Positions 8,377 through 16,883 of a stretch of 64,000 nucleotides of DNA are shown here, piece by piece. Under the pieces are notes generated by a model that worked only from the letters and a program-made list of their open reading frames with translations, had not been told where the DNA came from and ran no database searches. This stretch comes from an uncultured Tolumonas sp. (GTDB taxonomy: Bacteria > Pseudomonadota > Gammaproteobacteria > Enterobacterales > Aeromonadaceae), in NCBI RefSeq assembly GCF_963678185.1, contig NZ_OY782757.1, positions 2,752,388-2,816,387 of the forward strand, given 5' to 3'. A program made the position numbers and the translations under genes. The first letter of the stretch is position 1. Each line of letters begins with the position of its first letter.

Positions 8377-9664
8377 CCTCTGTTCCTTGTTGATCAGTGA
8401 CATTCGAGGCGGGTTCATTATCCCACAGTAAACGTGGGTCAAAGCTCATGGCGGAAAGCATGGTCAATACTACCACACCGGCAAATGCCAAGGCGGCGGA
8501 ACCGGGATAAACCGACATCAGTTTTCCCATACGGATCAGCGCAACTAAGATAGCAACGACGAACACATCGACCATTGACCAGCGACCGATAAATTCGGTC
8601 AGACGATATAAGCGAGTGCGACCCCGACGATGATGCGGGCGATGGGTATGGATGCTCCAGCATAACCAGGCAATTGCCAACATTTTCACCATCGGCACTA
8701 ATACGCTGGCAATAAAGATGACCAAGGCGACTGGATAGGAACCCATATTCCACAATAACACCACACCACCAAGAATGGTGGAATAGGTTTGCTGGCCAAG
8801 GCTTTCGGTGACCATGATGGGCAGGATATTAGCCGGGATATAAAGGATCATGGCGGTAAATAACAAGGCCAGCGTCCATTGTAAACTGTGCGGTTTGCGT
8901 GCATGCAATACGCTTTGACAACGTGGGCAACGGTGGGTTTTCAGTGAGACCAGTCCGTGGCAGGCATGACACAGGGTCAGATTTTGTTCAATCGCTCTGC
9001 CGCTAAGTTGTGGGGCGCTACGCAGGTGGATCGGGCCACTTTGCTGCCACCATAACCAATCACGGTCGATGACACTAAAGGCTTTTAACATCGATAATGA
9101 AAACAGCACATATGCCCAGAAGCTGTAGCCCAATTCGATATCTGCCAACGAAGCAATTTTAATCAGACTAACTAATACACCAATCAGAAATACTTCCACC
9201 ATACACCAAGGGATGAGGCGGAATAACCATAACGTATACCGTTTGCGTAAGCGTTTACCACGCCATTGGCCCAGACGCGAATAAATCAAACAAATCAATA
9301 CCAAGCAAATTGCTGGCAGGATCTGCATAAACAAATAAACCGTTAGTGCCAACGCCGGATGCTGTTCTTCCAATAACGTGCTCGCTGTTTGATACAACGT
9401 CATATCTTGATGTATGCCTTTAACGGCCATACCGAGAAAAGGAAACAGATTACTGCACAACAACATGATCAGGGCGGCAATACTGTAGACCAGCGGTTGT
9501 AAACGGGCTTCGGCAGGCAGTGAGCTTAACTTATGCTCGCAACGAGGGCAGACTGCTTGTTCTCCAGGTTGTAATGGCGGCACTAACATCAGCCAGTCAC
9601 ATTCATGGCAAGCAGTATATTGCACTGGCGAGGGAACATAGGTGCTGCGACGGCGGCGCTTCAT
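8354..9664 (-). CDS. pqiA: PqiA membrane protein
   Basis: A 436-residue integral membrane protein with two repeated PqiA domains. Each half opens with zinc-ribbon cysteines: CHECDWL...CPRCEHKL near residues 19-45, and CHACHGLV...CPRCQSVL near 232-253. Each ribbon is followed by about four hydrophobic segments. PqiA is the inner-membrane partner of the PqiB tube in lipid traffic; in E. coli the operon belongs to the SoxRS regulon and responds to paraquat, but no SoxS site was identified here. First gene of pqiABC, divergent from the sbmC-like gene. Confidence 0.9.
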   Translation of the reverse strand: MKRRRRSTYVPSPVQYTACHECDWLMLVPPLQPGEQAVCPRCEHKLSSLPAEARLQPLVYSIAALIMLLCSNLFPFLGMAVKGIHQDMTLYQTASTLLEEQHPALALTVYLFMQILPAICLVLICLIYSRLGQWRGKRLRKRYTLWLFRLIPWCMVEVFLIGVLVSLIKIASLADIELGYSFWAYVLFSLSMLKAFSVIDRDWLWWQQSGPIHLRSAPQLSGRAIEQNLTLCHACHGLVSLKTHRCPRCQSVLHARKPHSLQWTLALLFTAMILYIPANILPIMVTESLGQQTYSTILGGVVLLWNMGSYPVALVIFIASVLVPMVKMLAIAWLCWSIHTHRPHHRRGRTRLYRLTEFIGRWSMVDVFVVAILVALIRMGKLMSVYPGSAALAFAGVVVLTMLSAMSFDPRLLWDNEPASNVTDQQGTEGEQDRVE

Positions 9665-9859
9665 CGGCTCTGGGTTCAGTTATGTTAGAAAACGGAGTTA
9701 GTTTAGCTGTTGCAGGGCATGGCGGGAATCGTTATTCAAAACTATTCGCAATAAAAACGGTCAATGTTGGGCTTAAATTGCCCGGCTCCAGATCATTGTT
9801 TTTTGGCGGAAGAAACTATACTCATAGTCCAGATAATCATGAGCACGAGGAGCATAAAC

Positions 9860-10312
9860 GTGGATGTAAAAATAATTCAACGAGCGGCACAACAAGTTGC
9901 TTATATTCGAGTAATAGGCCCCTATTCCGAAGTCATTGGTTCTGGTTTTGAGCGGCTGATGGCTTGGTGTGAAGCACAGCAACTGCAAGGTGAATGGTTG
10001 GCGTTGTATTGGGATAATCCGGATATTACACCGCCTGCCGAGTTGAAAACTGATGTGGCCATGACGGTACCAGTGGGTACGGTTGTGAGCGGTGATGTGC
10101 AGTTGCAGGTTGTTCCGGCCGGTGAGTATGCTATCCGTGATTGCCGTATCGAGAACGATGATTTTGAAACGCCATGGCGCGCCTTCTTTACCGATTTGGC
10201 GCAAAGTGATTATCAGTTTGGCACAGGTGCTTGCTTTGAACGTTATTTCAATAACGGGAAAGAGGATGGTTACTGGGATATCGAGATGGTGATTCCGGTT
10301 ACACGCAAATAA
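9860..10312 (+). CDS. sbmC: SbmC/GyrI-like protein (effector-binding fold)
   Basis: A 150-residue protein of the GyrI-like small-molecule-binding family. Signature stretches are VIGPYSEVIGSGFERLM, ALYWDNPDITPPAEL, DDFETPWRAFF and a C-terminal CFERYFNNGKEDGYWDIEM, which match E. coli SbmC closely. SbmC (GyrI) lessens DNA gyrase poisoning and some alkylation damage in E. coli. The open frame runs further upstream, but a GAGGAG ribosome site 7 bases ahead of the GTG at 9860 and the family N terminus set the start. Single gene with its own terminator. Confidence 0.82.
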   Translation: MDVKIIQRAAQQVAYIRVIGPYSEVIGSGFERLMAWCEAQQLQGEWLALYWDNPDITPPAELKTDVAMTVPVGTVVSGDVQLQVVPAGEYAIRDCRIENDDFETPWRAFFTDLAQSDYQFGTGACFERYFNNGKEDGYWDIEMVIPVTRK

Positions 10313-10327
10313 ATGCACCAAAAAGCA

Positions 10328-10353
10328 AAAGCCCGACTTAAGTCGGGCTTTGT
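10328..10353. terminator. Bidirectional terminator between sbmC-like gene and ilvC
   Basis: A perfect palindrome, AAAGCCCGACTT joined to its complement (10328-10351), flanked by A-rich sequence on the left and TTTG on the right. It lies between the convergent sbmC-like gene and ilvC. Confidence 0.88.
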
Positions 10354-10372
10354 TTACGTAACCGAGCGGGAA

Positions 10373-11857
10373 TTAACCGCCAACTGCGATACGTTTCATG
10401 TCTTTCATGTAACCGCGCAGTACTTTACCAACCTGTTCGATTGGGTGATTACGAATCGCTTCGTTCACCTGCACCAGCACAACGTTGTCTACGCTATTAT
10501 CTTTCACAGACAGACCTTTACCGATCACGTCAGTGCCCACTTTCGGCATGATGTGTTCTTTCAGCAATGGTACGGCTGCGTTAGCAAACAGGTAGTTACC
10601 GTATTCTGCGGTGTCAGAGATAACCACGTTCATTTCGTACAGACGTTTACGCGCGATGGTGTTCGCGATCAGCGGTAGTTCGTGCAGTGATTCGTAGTAA
10701 GCAGATTCAGCAATGATGCCTGATTCAGTCATGGTTTCGAACGCCAGTTCTACACCGGCTTTCACCATGGCAACCATGATAATACCGTTGTCGAAATACT
10801 CTTGTTCCGCGATAGTGCCATCGAATGCTGGTGCGTTTTCAAACGCTGAGGCGCCTGTTTCTTCACGCCATTTGAACAGGTCCGCATCGTCATTAGCCCA
10901 GTCAGCCATCATGCCGCTAGAGAATGCGCCGCTGATGATGTCGTCCTGGTGTTTACGGAACAGTGGACGCATCAGAACACGCATCTCTTCTGCCAGCTCG
11001 AAAGCGCGCAGTTTTGCTGGGTTAGACAGACGATCCATCATTGCAGTGATACCACCCTGTTTCAGGGCTTCGGTGATGGTTTCCCAACCGAACTGGATCA
11101 GTTTGCCTGCGTAACCAGCGTCGATACCGGCAGCAGTCATTTTTTCGTAGCACAGGATAGAACCAGCTTGCAGCATGCCACACAGAATAGTCTGTTCACC
11201 CATCAGGTCAGACTTAACTTCTGCCACGAAAGAAGACTGCAGAACACCAGCACGGTGACCGCCCGTTGCTGCAGCCCATGCTTTAGCAATTGCCAGACCG
11301 TCGCCTTTCGGATCGTTTTCTGGGTGCACAGCGATCAGGGTTGGTACACCGAAACCACGTTTGTATTCTTCACGTACTTCAGTACCTGGGCATTTTGGTG
11401 CAACCATGACCACAGTGATGTCTTTACGGATCTGAGTGCCTTCTTCCACGATGTTGAAACCGTGAGAGTAACCCAGTGTCGCGTCTTCTTTCATCAATGG
11501 CATCACGGCTTTAACAACGGCGGTGTGTTGTTTGTCTGGAGTCAGGTTTACTACCAGATCCGCAGTCGGGATCAGATCTTCGTAAGTGCCAACAGTGAAG
11601 CCATTTTCAGAGGCTTGTTTGAATGATTTACGTTTTTCAGCAATCGCTTCTGCGCGCAGTGCGTAGGAAACGTCCAAACCTGAATCACGCATGTTCAGAC
11701 CTTGGTTCAGGCCTTGTGCGCCACAGCCGACGATCACGACTTTTTTGCCTTTCAGGAAATCGCATTCGCTGGCGAATTCGTCACGGTTCATGAAACGACA
11801 TTTGCCTAATTGTTCTAACTGCTGACGCAGGTTCAGGGTATTGAAGTAGTTAGCCAT
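10373..11857 (-). CDS. ilvC: IlvC ketol-acid reductoisomerase (class II, long form)
   Basis: A 494-residue enzyme of isoleucine and valine synthesis that isomerises and reduces acetolactate or acetohydroxybutyrate with NADPH and magnesium. The N terminus [20 protein letters not shown] is nearly the same as the E. coli long form. The nucleotide-binding motif is [16 protein letters not shown], and the two C-terminal knotted domains end in DMKRIAVGG. The frame is open for 24 codons upstream; the start at 11857 fits the family and a GGAG ribosome site. It is divergent from its expected activator gene ilvY. Confidence 0.96.
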   Translation of the reverse strand: MANYFNTLNLRQQLEQLGKCRFMNRDEFASECDFLKGKKVVIVGCGAQGLNQGLNMRDSGLDVSYALRAEAIAEKRKSFKQASENGFTVGTYEDLIPTADLVVNLTPDKQHTAVVKAVMPLMKEDATLGYSHGFNIVEEGTQIRKDITVVMVAPKCPGTEVREEYKRGFGVPTLIAVHPENDPKGDGLAIAKAWAAATGGHRAGVLQSSFVAEVKSDLMGEQTILCGMLQAGSILCYEKMTAAGIDAGYAGKLIQFGWETITEALKQGGITAMMDRLSNPAKLRAFELAEEMRVLMRPLFRKHQDDIISGAFSSGMMADWANDDADLFKWREETGASAFENAPAFDGTIAEQEYFDNGIIMVAMVKAGVELAFETMTESGIIAESAYYESLHELPLIANTIARKRLYEMNVVISDTAEYGNYLFANAAVPLLKEHIMPKVGTDVIGKGLSVKDNSVDNVVLVQVNEAIRNHPIEQVGKVLRGYMKDMKRIAVGG

Positions 11858-11941
11858 CTGGAATAGCTCCATGCTGAAATTAAGATTGCTGTATAGGGTC
11901 TGATAACGGTCAGAGTCCGAAAACTGCATTACTATAAACGA

Positions 11942-11996
11942 GCAATGACATTGCTGGAAATGATATATTTAGAACTAAATATTGCGTTTTTTGCAA
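11942..11996. promoter_or_regulatory. Candidate IlvY operators in the ilvC-ilvY intergenic region
   Basis: Three dyads crowd this 152-bp divergent region: GCAATG-A-CATTGC (11942-11954), ATATTTAG-AA-CTAAATAT (11965-11982) and TTGC-N7-GCAA (11982-11996). In E. coli IlvY binds tandem operators here and acetolactate-type inducers switch on ilvC. The TTGC/GCAA character suits IlvY, but which dyads are bound is inferred. Confidence 0.55.
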
Positions 11997-12009
11997 CGTG
12001 GAGTAAGTC

Positions 12010-12888
12010 ATGGATTTCCGTACCTTATCGCTATTTGCCCATTTGGCGCATACGCTGCATTTTGCCAATACCGCCAATCAGATGGCGGTCAGCCCCTCGA
12101 CGTTAAGCCGGACCATGCAACGGCTCGAGCAGGAAACCGGCTGTGCATTGTTTGAACGAGATAATCGCAGTGTCGTGTTAACCAATGAAGGCAAACGGCT
12201 GTTAGGTTTTGCCGAGCGCTGGTTGCAAGAGTGGCAAGATCTGCGAGATGACTTGCGTCATCCGCGCGAAGCGCTGCAAGGACGGATCCGTGTTTTTTGC
12301 TCCGTCACTGCCAGTTATTTTCTGCTACCGGAAGTGCTGGGGCGTTTTCGCCATCGTTATCCGCAACTGGAGTTAAAGCTGGAGACCGGCGATGCGGCAC
12401 TGGCTGTCGATAAAGTGTTGCAAGAGGAAACGGATATTGCCATCGCGGCACGTCCCGATGCGTTACCCGCCCGCTTGCAATATTGCCTGTTGCAGCGAGT
12501 GCCATTGGTGTTTATTGCCCCCCGTAACAGTACCAATGTCAGCCAGTGGTTAAAAGACGGCGAACCGGACTGGTCGCAGGTGCCGTTGATCGTGTCGCAG
12601 CAGGGGCTGGCGCGAAAACGCTGTGACCAATGGTTTCGTAATAAAGGTATCAGCCCGAACATCTATGCCGAAGTAGCGGGTAATGAAGCCATCGTTAGCA
12701 TGGTGACGCTGGATTGTGGCATCGGTCTGGTGCCGGAAGCGGTGATTGAGCACAGCACCTTTGCTTCGCAAGTGCGGGTCATTCAGCCCGTGCCGGCACT
12801 CAAACCATTTGAAGTGGGGTTTTGTGTTCTCAAACGAAGACTTGATGAGCCGTTGCTGCATGCCTTCTGGCAGATGGTTCAGCAATGA
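12010..12888 (+). CDS. ilvY: IlvY, LysR-type activator of ilvC
   Basis: A 292-residue LysR-family regulator. The N-terminal winged helix-turn-helix (about 3-60) contains FANTANQMAVSPSTLSRTMQRLEQETGCALFERD; the remainder is a periplasmic-binding-protein-like effector domain. Its divergent placement against ilvC, and the close N-terminal likeness to IlvY (MDFRTLSLFAHLAHTLHF), support the specific name. A GGAG ribosome site lies 8 bases before the ATG. Confidence 0.9.
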   Translation: MDFRTLSLFAHLAHTLHFANTANQMAVSPSTLSRTMQRLEQETGCALFERDNRSVVLTNEGKRLLGFAERWLQEWQDLRDDLRHPREALQGRIRVFCSVTASYFLLPEVLGRFRHRYPQLELKLETGDAALAVDKVLQEETDIAIAARPDALPARLQYCLLQRVPLVFIAPRNSTNVSQWLKDGEPDWSQVPLIVSQQGLARKRCDQWFRNKGISPNIYAEVAGNEAIVSMVTLDCGIGLVPEAVIEHSTFASQVRVIQPVPALKPFEVGFCVLKRRLDEPLLHAFWQMVQQ

Positions 12889-12945
12889 TCGTGGTTGCAG
12901 CAAATCCATACAAAAAGGTGTAAACTGCGCGCTGAATCATCGGCA

Positions 12946-12987
12946 CTGTACACACGTTAGTGGGGGCTCTATGAGACGTGTGTGCAG
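12946..12987 (+). promoter_or_regulatory. Hairpin in the pgi 5' leader
   Basis: A 12-base arm at 12946-12957 (CTGTACACACGT) pairs with 12976-12987 with one G-U pair, leaving an 18-base loop. It ends 42 bases before the pgi start and has no T-run, so it is not a normal terminator. Role unknown. Confidence 0.45.
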
Positions 12988-13029
12988 ACAATAAAAGTTT
13001 ATTAATCGACTCTCAGGAATAGTGACACG

Positions 13030-14679
13030 ATGAAAAACATCAATCCTACCCAGACCAAAGCGTGGAAAGCGCTGGAAGCTCATTTCGCGGCGAATAAAGA
13101 TCGTCAGCTGAGTGATTTGTTTGCTGCAGACCCAGCTCGTTTTGACAAGTTCTCCACCACCTACAAAGACAATATTCTGGTGGATTACTCCAAAAACCTG
13201 ATCACTGACGAAACGCTGGATCTGTTGATCGACCTGGCTCACGAAGTGGATCTGCGCTCGGCTATTGATGCCATGTTCAATGGTGAGAAGATTAATCATA
13301 CTGAAGGCCGTGCCGTACTGCACACCGCCTTGCGTAACCGTTCTAACCGCCCAGTGATGGTTGACGGTAAAGACGTGATGCCGGAAGTGAATGCGGTGCT
13401 GGCGAAAATCAAAACCTTCTGCGATAACGTCATTTCTGGCGAGTGGAAAGGTTATACCGGTAAAGCGATCCAACACGTGGTCAACATCGGTATCGGCGGT
13501 TCTGACTTAGGCCCAGTGATGATCACTGAAGCGCTGCGTCCGTTCAAAAATCACCTGCAGATGCATTTTGTTTCTAACGTTGATGGTACTCACATCGCGG
13601 AAACACTGAAAAACGTTGATCCAGAAACTACGCTGTTCCTGGTGGCATCAAAGACTTTCACCACTCAGGAAACCATGACCAATGCGCTGTCTGCGCGTGA
13701 CTGGTTTGTGAATATTGCTGGTGATCAAGCGCATGTTGCTAAACACTTTGCGGCGCTGTCTACTAATGGTAAAGCGGTAGCTGAATTTGGTATCGACACT
13801 GCCAACATGTTTGAATTCTGGGATTGGGTTGGCGGTCGCTACTCTTCTTGGTCTGCGATCGGTATGCCAATCGCGCTGTCGCTGGGCTTTGAAAACTTCG
13901 AAGCACTGCTGGAAGGCGCGTTTGAGATGGATACCCATTTCGCCACCGCGACCTACGAACAAAACATTCCTGTGCTGTTGGCGCTGATTGGCCTGTGGTA
14001 CAACAACTTCTACGAAGCAGAATCCGAAGCGATCCTGCCGTATGACCAATACATGCACCGTTTTGCTGCTTACTTCCAGCAAGGCAACATGGAATCAAAC
14101 GGTAAGTATGTTGACCGTAACGGTAATGCGGTTGATTACCAAACTGGCCCAATCATTTGGGGCGAACCAGGCACTAACGGCCAGCATGCGTTCTATCAGC
14201 TGATCCATCAGGGCACTAAGCTGATCCCTTGTGATTTCTTGGCACCGGCTATCAGCCACAACCCAGTGGGTGATCATCATCCGAAACTGCTGGCTAACTT
14301 CTTTGCTCAGACTGAAGCCTTGGCGTTTGGTAAATCCAAAGCTGCGGTGGAAGCTGAGTTCCTGGCAGCAGGTAAAACACTGGAACAGGTGAAAGATCTG
14401 GTGCCATTTAAAGTGTTTGAAGGTAACCGCCCAACTAACTCGATTCTGTTTAAACAGATGACACCAAAAACACTGGGTGCTTTGATTGCTATGTACGAAC
14501 AAAAAATTTTCGTACAAGGCATCATTTGGAACATCTTCAGTTTTGACCAATGGGGTGTTGAGCTGGGTAAACAACTGGCTAACAAGATCCTGCCTGAGTT
14601 GAATTCTGCTGCGGCAGTCACCAGCCATGACAGCTCGACCAATGGTCTGATCAATACTTGGAAGGCGTGGAAAGCGTAA
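13030..14679 (+). CDS. pgi: Glucose-6-phosphate isomerase
   Basis: A 549-residue phosphoglucose isomerase, the E. coli length. It interconverts glucose 6-phosphate and fructose 6-phosphate in glycolysis and gluconeogenesis. Typical signatures include [13 protein letters not shown] (about residues 155-167), the [10 protein letters not shown] phosphate-binding stretch, [11 protein letters not shown] and the C-terminal region [10 protein letters not shown]. Monocistronic: ilvY ends upstream, and a strong terminator follows. Confidence 0.97.
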   Translation: MKNINPTQTKAWKALEAHFAANKDRQLSDLFAADPARFDKFSTTYKDNILVDYSKNLITDETLDLLIDLAHEVDLRSAIDAMFNGEKINHTEGRAVLHTALRNRSNRPVMVDGKDVMPEVNAVLAKIKTFCDNVISGEWKGYTGKAIQHVVNIGIGGSDLGPVMITEALRPFKNHLQMHFVSNVDGTHIAETLKNVDPETTLFLVASKTFTTQETMTNALSARDWFVNIAGDQAHVAKHFAALSTNGKAVAEFGIDTANMFEFWDWVGGRYSSWSAIGMPIALSLGFENFEALLEGAFEMDTHFATATYEQNIPVLLALIGLWYNNFYEAESEAILPYDQYMHRFAAYFQQGNMESNGKYVDRNGNAVDYQTGPIIWGEPGTNGQHAFYQLIHQGTKLIPCDFLAPAISHNPVGDHHPKLLANFFAQTEALAFGKSKAAVEAEFLAAGKTLEQVKDLVPFKVFEGNRPTNSILFKQMTPKTLGALIAMYEQKIFVQGIIWNIFSFDQWGVELGKQLANKILPELNSAAAVTSHDSSTNGLINTWKAWKA

Positions 14680-14700
14680 TCTATTTACGCATTCCATACG

Positions 14701-14737
14701 AAAAAGCCCTCTAAAATTAGAGGGCTTTTTTATTTTT
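14701..14737 (+). terminator. Rho-independent terminator after pgi
   Basis: Arms AAAAAGCCCTCT (14701-14712) and its complement (14719-14730) around a 6-base loop, followed by a T-rich tail. The A-rich left side may also let it stop the convergent GGDEF gene. Confidence 0.92.
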
Positions 14738-14750
14738 TAAAATCAGTATA

Positions 14751-16403
14751 TTAGTCTATAACTAGCGTTAATTTATTTTCTTCATTAAATAAGACCACTT
14801 GGTTGCGGCCGTTGTTTTTGGCTTTATACAAGGCCGTATCGGCTCGGATTAATGGTGCTTCTGCGACTAAGTCGTTATCGGCGACACATGAAATACCAAA
14901 GCTGGCGGTGATCATGAGTGGCATATCGGAAACGCCGGACAACTGAAAAGGTGTTGCGTTAATTATCTGTTGCAACAGCTCCGTTCTTTTTCTGGCATCG
15001 AGAGGGTAGGTTTCCGGCATCAGGATGGCAAATTCTTCGCCGCCGATACGCGCGAGGAAATCTGTTTTACGAATATGATCGCGTAAACGCCAGGCAAATT
15101 CGGTTAATACATGATCGCCAGCAGGATGACCAAAGGTATCATTGATACGTTTAAACCAGTCTATATCAATCATTACCACACTGAACGGATGACGATAACG
15201 TAGAAAACGTTGAAATTCCTGCGTCATATGCAGATCAAATGCGCGGCGATTGGCTAAGCCTGTTAGCGCATCGGTCTCAGATAGATGACGCAGTTGCTGC
15301 TCTGCTTGCTGACGTGCGGTGACTTCGCGTTGTAACCGTCGATTGGTGCGATAAATCCAGGTGCTTATCCCAGCCAAGAATAACGCCAAGAGCGATGACA
15401 CGGTGGCAATGCGTAGATAACGTGACAGATTCGGTTGGTATTTGTCACTGTCGTATATGAACCGATTCAGCGTTGACTCATCAATAATACGTTGATGTTC
15501 AGTCATCACTTCGGCAATACGCATCCACCGCCCCGGGTTCATATGGCCAATTTCGATAATGTCGGGCTGCATGAGGTTCCACATGGCCTTAGCTTCAAAG
15601 CGCAGATGGTCACGTGTCTTCTGTGGCGCATATTTTTGCATGATCAAATCGATGATTTCTTCCGGATTTGCCATGGCGTAACGCCAACCTTCCATACTTG
15701 CCTTACGAAAGGCGGCTACTCGCTCTGGATGCTCGTTCAGCTCATTCTGGGATGTAAATAACACATCACCATAAAAATCAATGCCATAAGTACGAGGATC
15801 GATCAGTCGGTAGGGAATGCCTTTTTGTTCCAGCAGATAAGGTTCATTGGTCACATAACCATCGTAGGCGTCAATTTTTCCATCGATAAGCGGTTGCAAA
15901 TCAAAGCCTGTCTGGATGAGATTTAGTTTTTCTGGTGGGATACCTTCGGCGCGGAAGGGTTCTAATAGTTCCAGACTTTCACTTAATGGAAAGACGGCCA
16001 TGAGCCGCTTTTTCATCATATCGTGAATGTTTTTAATATCGGATTTTTCCAGCACGATCCAACTGACTGCGGAATGCTGTAGCGTTGCTGCGAGTACAAC
16101 AACCGGTTTACCGTTCAGGTAATCCAGCACCAATCCAGAATTTGATATGCCGTATTGGGCATCACCTTTGACCACCGCATCGACCGGCGAAACAAATGTA
16201 CCGTTGTAACCATTCGGGCGTAATTCGACATCTAATCCTGCTGCCTTATAAAAGCCTTTTTCAACAGCGGCGTAATAACCTGCAAACTGAAACTGATTTA
16301 CCCATTTCAGCTGCACCACAACATGTTCAGCATGTTCAGCCGCAGAGGATGCAGCGCTAAAACAGAAAACAAAGAAAAATGCTATCCACCGGGAACCTGC
16401 CAT
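14751..16403 (-). CDS. Membrane diguanylate cyclase with periplasmic NMT1/THI5-like domain
   Basis: A 550-residue sensor-type protein. A signal peptide (about 1-22) leads into an NMT1/THI5-like substrate-binding domain (about 28-245; VVQLKWVNQFQFAGYYAAVEKGFY at its start). One membrane helix near 330-350 is followed by a short coiled linker and a C-terminal GGDEF domain. The active loop reads RIGGEEFAI near residues 451-459, so cyclase activity is expected. Upstream, DALTGLANRR marks the GGDEF start. NMT1/THI5 domains bind thiamine-precursor-like pyrimidines in other proteins, so a periplasmic small ligand probably controls c-di-GMP output; the ligand is unknown. Monocistronic and convergent with pgi. 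Confidence 0.87.
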   Translation of the reverse strand: MAGSRWIAFFFVFCFSAASSAAEHAEHVVVQLKWVNQFQFAGYYAAVEKGFYKAAGLDVELRPNGYNGTFVSPVDAVVKGDAQYGISNSGLVLDYLNGKPVVVLAATLQHSAVSWIVLEKSDIKNIHDMMKKRLMAVFPLSESLELLEPFRAEGIPPEKLNLIQTGFDLQPLIDGKIDAYDGYVTNEPYLLEQKGIPYRLIDPRTYGIDFYGDVLFTSQNELNEHPERVAAFRKASMEGWRYAMANPEEIIDLIMQKYAPQKTRDHLRFEAKAMWNLMQPDIIEIGHMNPGRWMRIAEVMTEHQRIIDESTLNRFIYDSDKYQPNLSRYLRIATVSSLLALFLAGISTWIYRTNRRLQREVTARQQAEQQLRHLSETDALTGLANRRAFDLHMTQEFQRFLRYRHPFSVVMIDIDWFKRINDTFGHPAGDHVLTEFAWRLRDHIRKTDFLARIGGEEFAILMPETYPLDARKRTELLQQIINATPFQLSGVSDMPLMITASFGISCVADNDLVAEAPLIRADTALYKAKNNGRNQVVLFNEENKLTLVID

Positions 16404-16579
16404 CGGTCTGTCCTTTTACATACGGTGAAACATACGCTGTTGATTAAAAAGGGAATGTCGACAACCCTTATCAGTAGTATAGATATTTGTAGCAGACAAG
16501 GTCATATGGCGACAAAACTTATTACGGTCAAACGTTAAAATAAGCAAAAAGGGATTCAATTGGGGTAATTTGTTGTTTT

Positions 16580-16595
16580 TGTGATTTAAATCACT
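16580..16595. promoter_or_regulatory. CRP-like site 1 upstream of mtlA
   Basis: TGTGA-TTTAAA-TCACT, an almost perfect match to the CRP consensus TGTGA-N6-TCACA. It is about 290 bases before the mtlA start. Confidence 0.75.
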
Positions 16596-16624
16596 CTTTA
16601 CCGAGGAGGCAAAGAGGACTAGTG

Positions 16625-16640
16625 AGTGATCTACATCACA
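16625..16640. promoter_or_regulatory. CRP-like site 2 upstream of mtlA
   Basis: AGTGA-TCTACA-TCACA, nine of ten consensus CRP positions, 45 bases from site 1. Confidence 0.75.
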
Positions 16641-16698
16641 AAAAACAGGGGTTGGAGCAGACTTGGGACACTAAACAGCCAAGTTACCGCTGTTTTTA

Positions 16699-16714
16699 TG
16701 TGATCAATATCACG
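16699..16714. promoter_or_regulatory. CRP-like site 3 upstream of mtlA
   Basis: TGTGA-TCAATA-TCACG, nine of ten consensus CRP positions, 74 bases from site 2. Multiple CRP sites also precede E. coli mtlA. Confidence 0.72.
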
Positions 16715-16883
16715 ACAAAGCTGGGTGGATCGCCATGAATAATTGATGTGCTTCACAAAAGCCCCCGTTCTCAAACCTAATCGTGTAGAAAGTGATAGAT
16801 TTATTAGTGAGACAAAACAAATCGCGGATCGGCAAATCCGCTATCACAATCCACCATTAATCAGGCATCGAACGGGGTGTTTT

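Larger units (their letters stand above)
16404..16883. other. 480-bp divergent control region upstream of mtlA
   Basis: No gene was recognised here. The reading frame of mtlA stays open back to 16743, but the MtlA family start and ribosome site place translation at 16884. The right half holds three CRP-like sites; the left half (16404-16570) is the A+T-rich upstream region of the GGDEF gene with no clear motif. Confidence 0.6.

Noticed and set aside
13648..14697. Several long minus-strand frames opposite pgi
   Set aside because: They mirror the pgi coding strand, have no ribosome sites and no recognisable domains.
16743..16883. An N-terminal extension of MtlA by 47 codons
   Set aside because: The family start aligns at 16884 with a ribosome site, while the extension has no similarity and passes downstream of the CRP-like sites.
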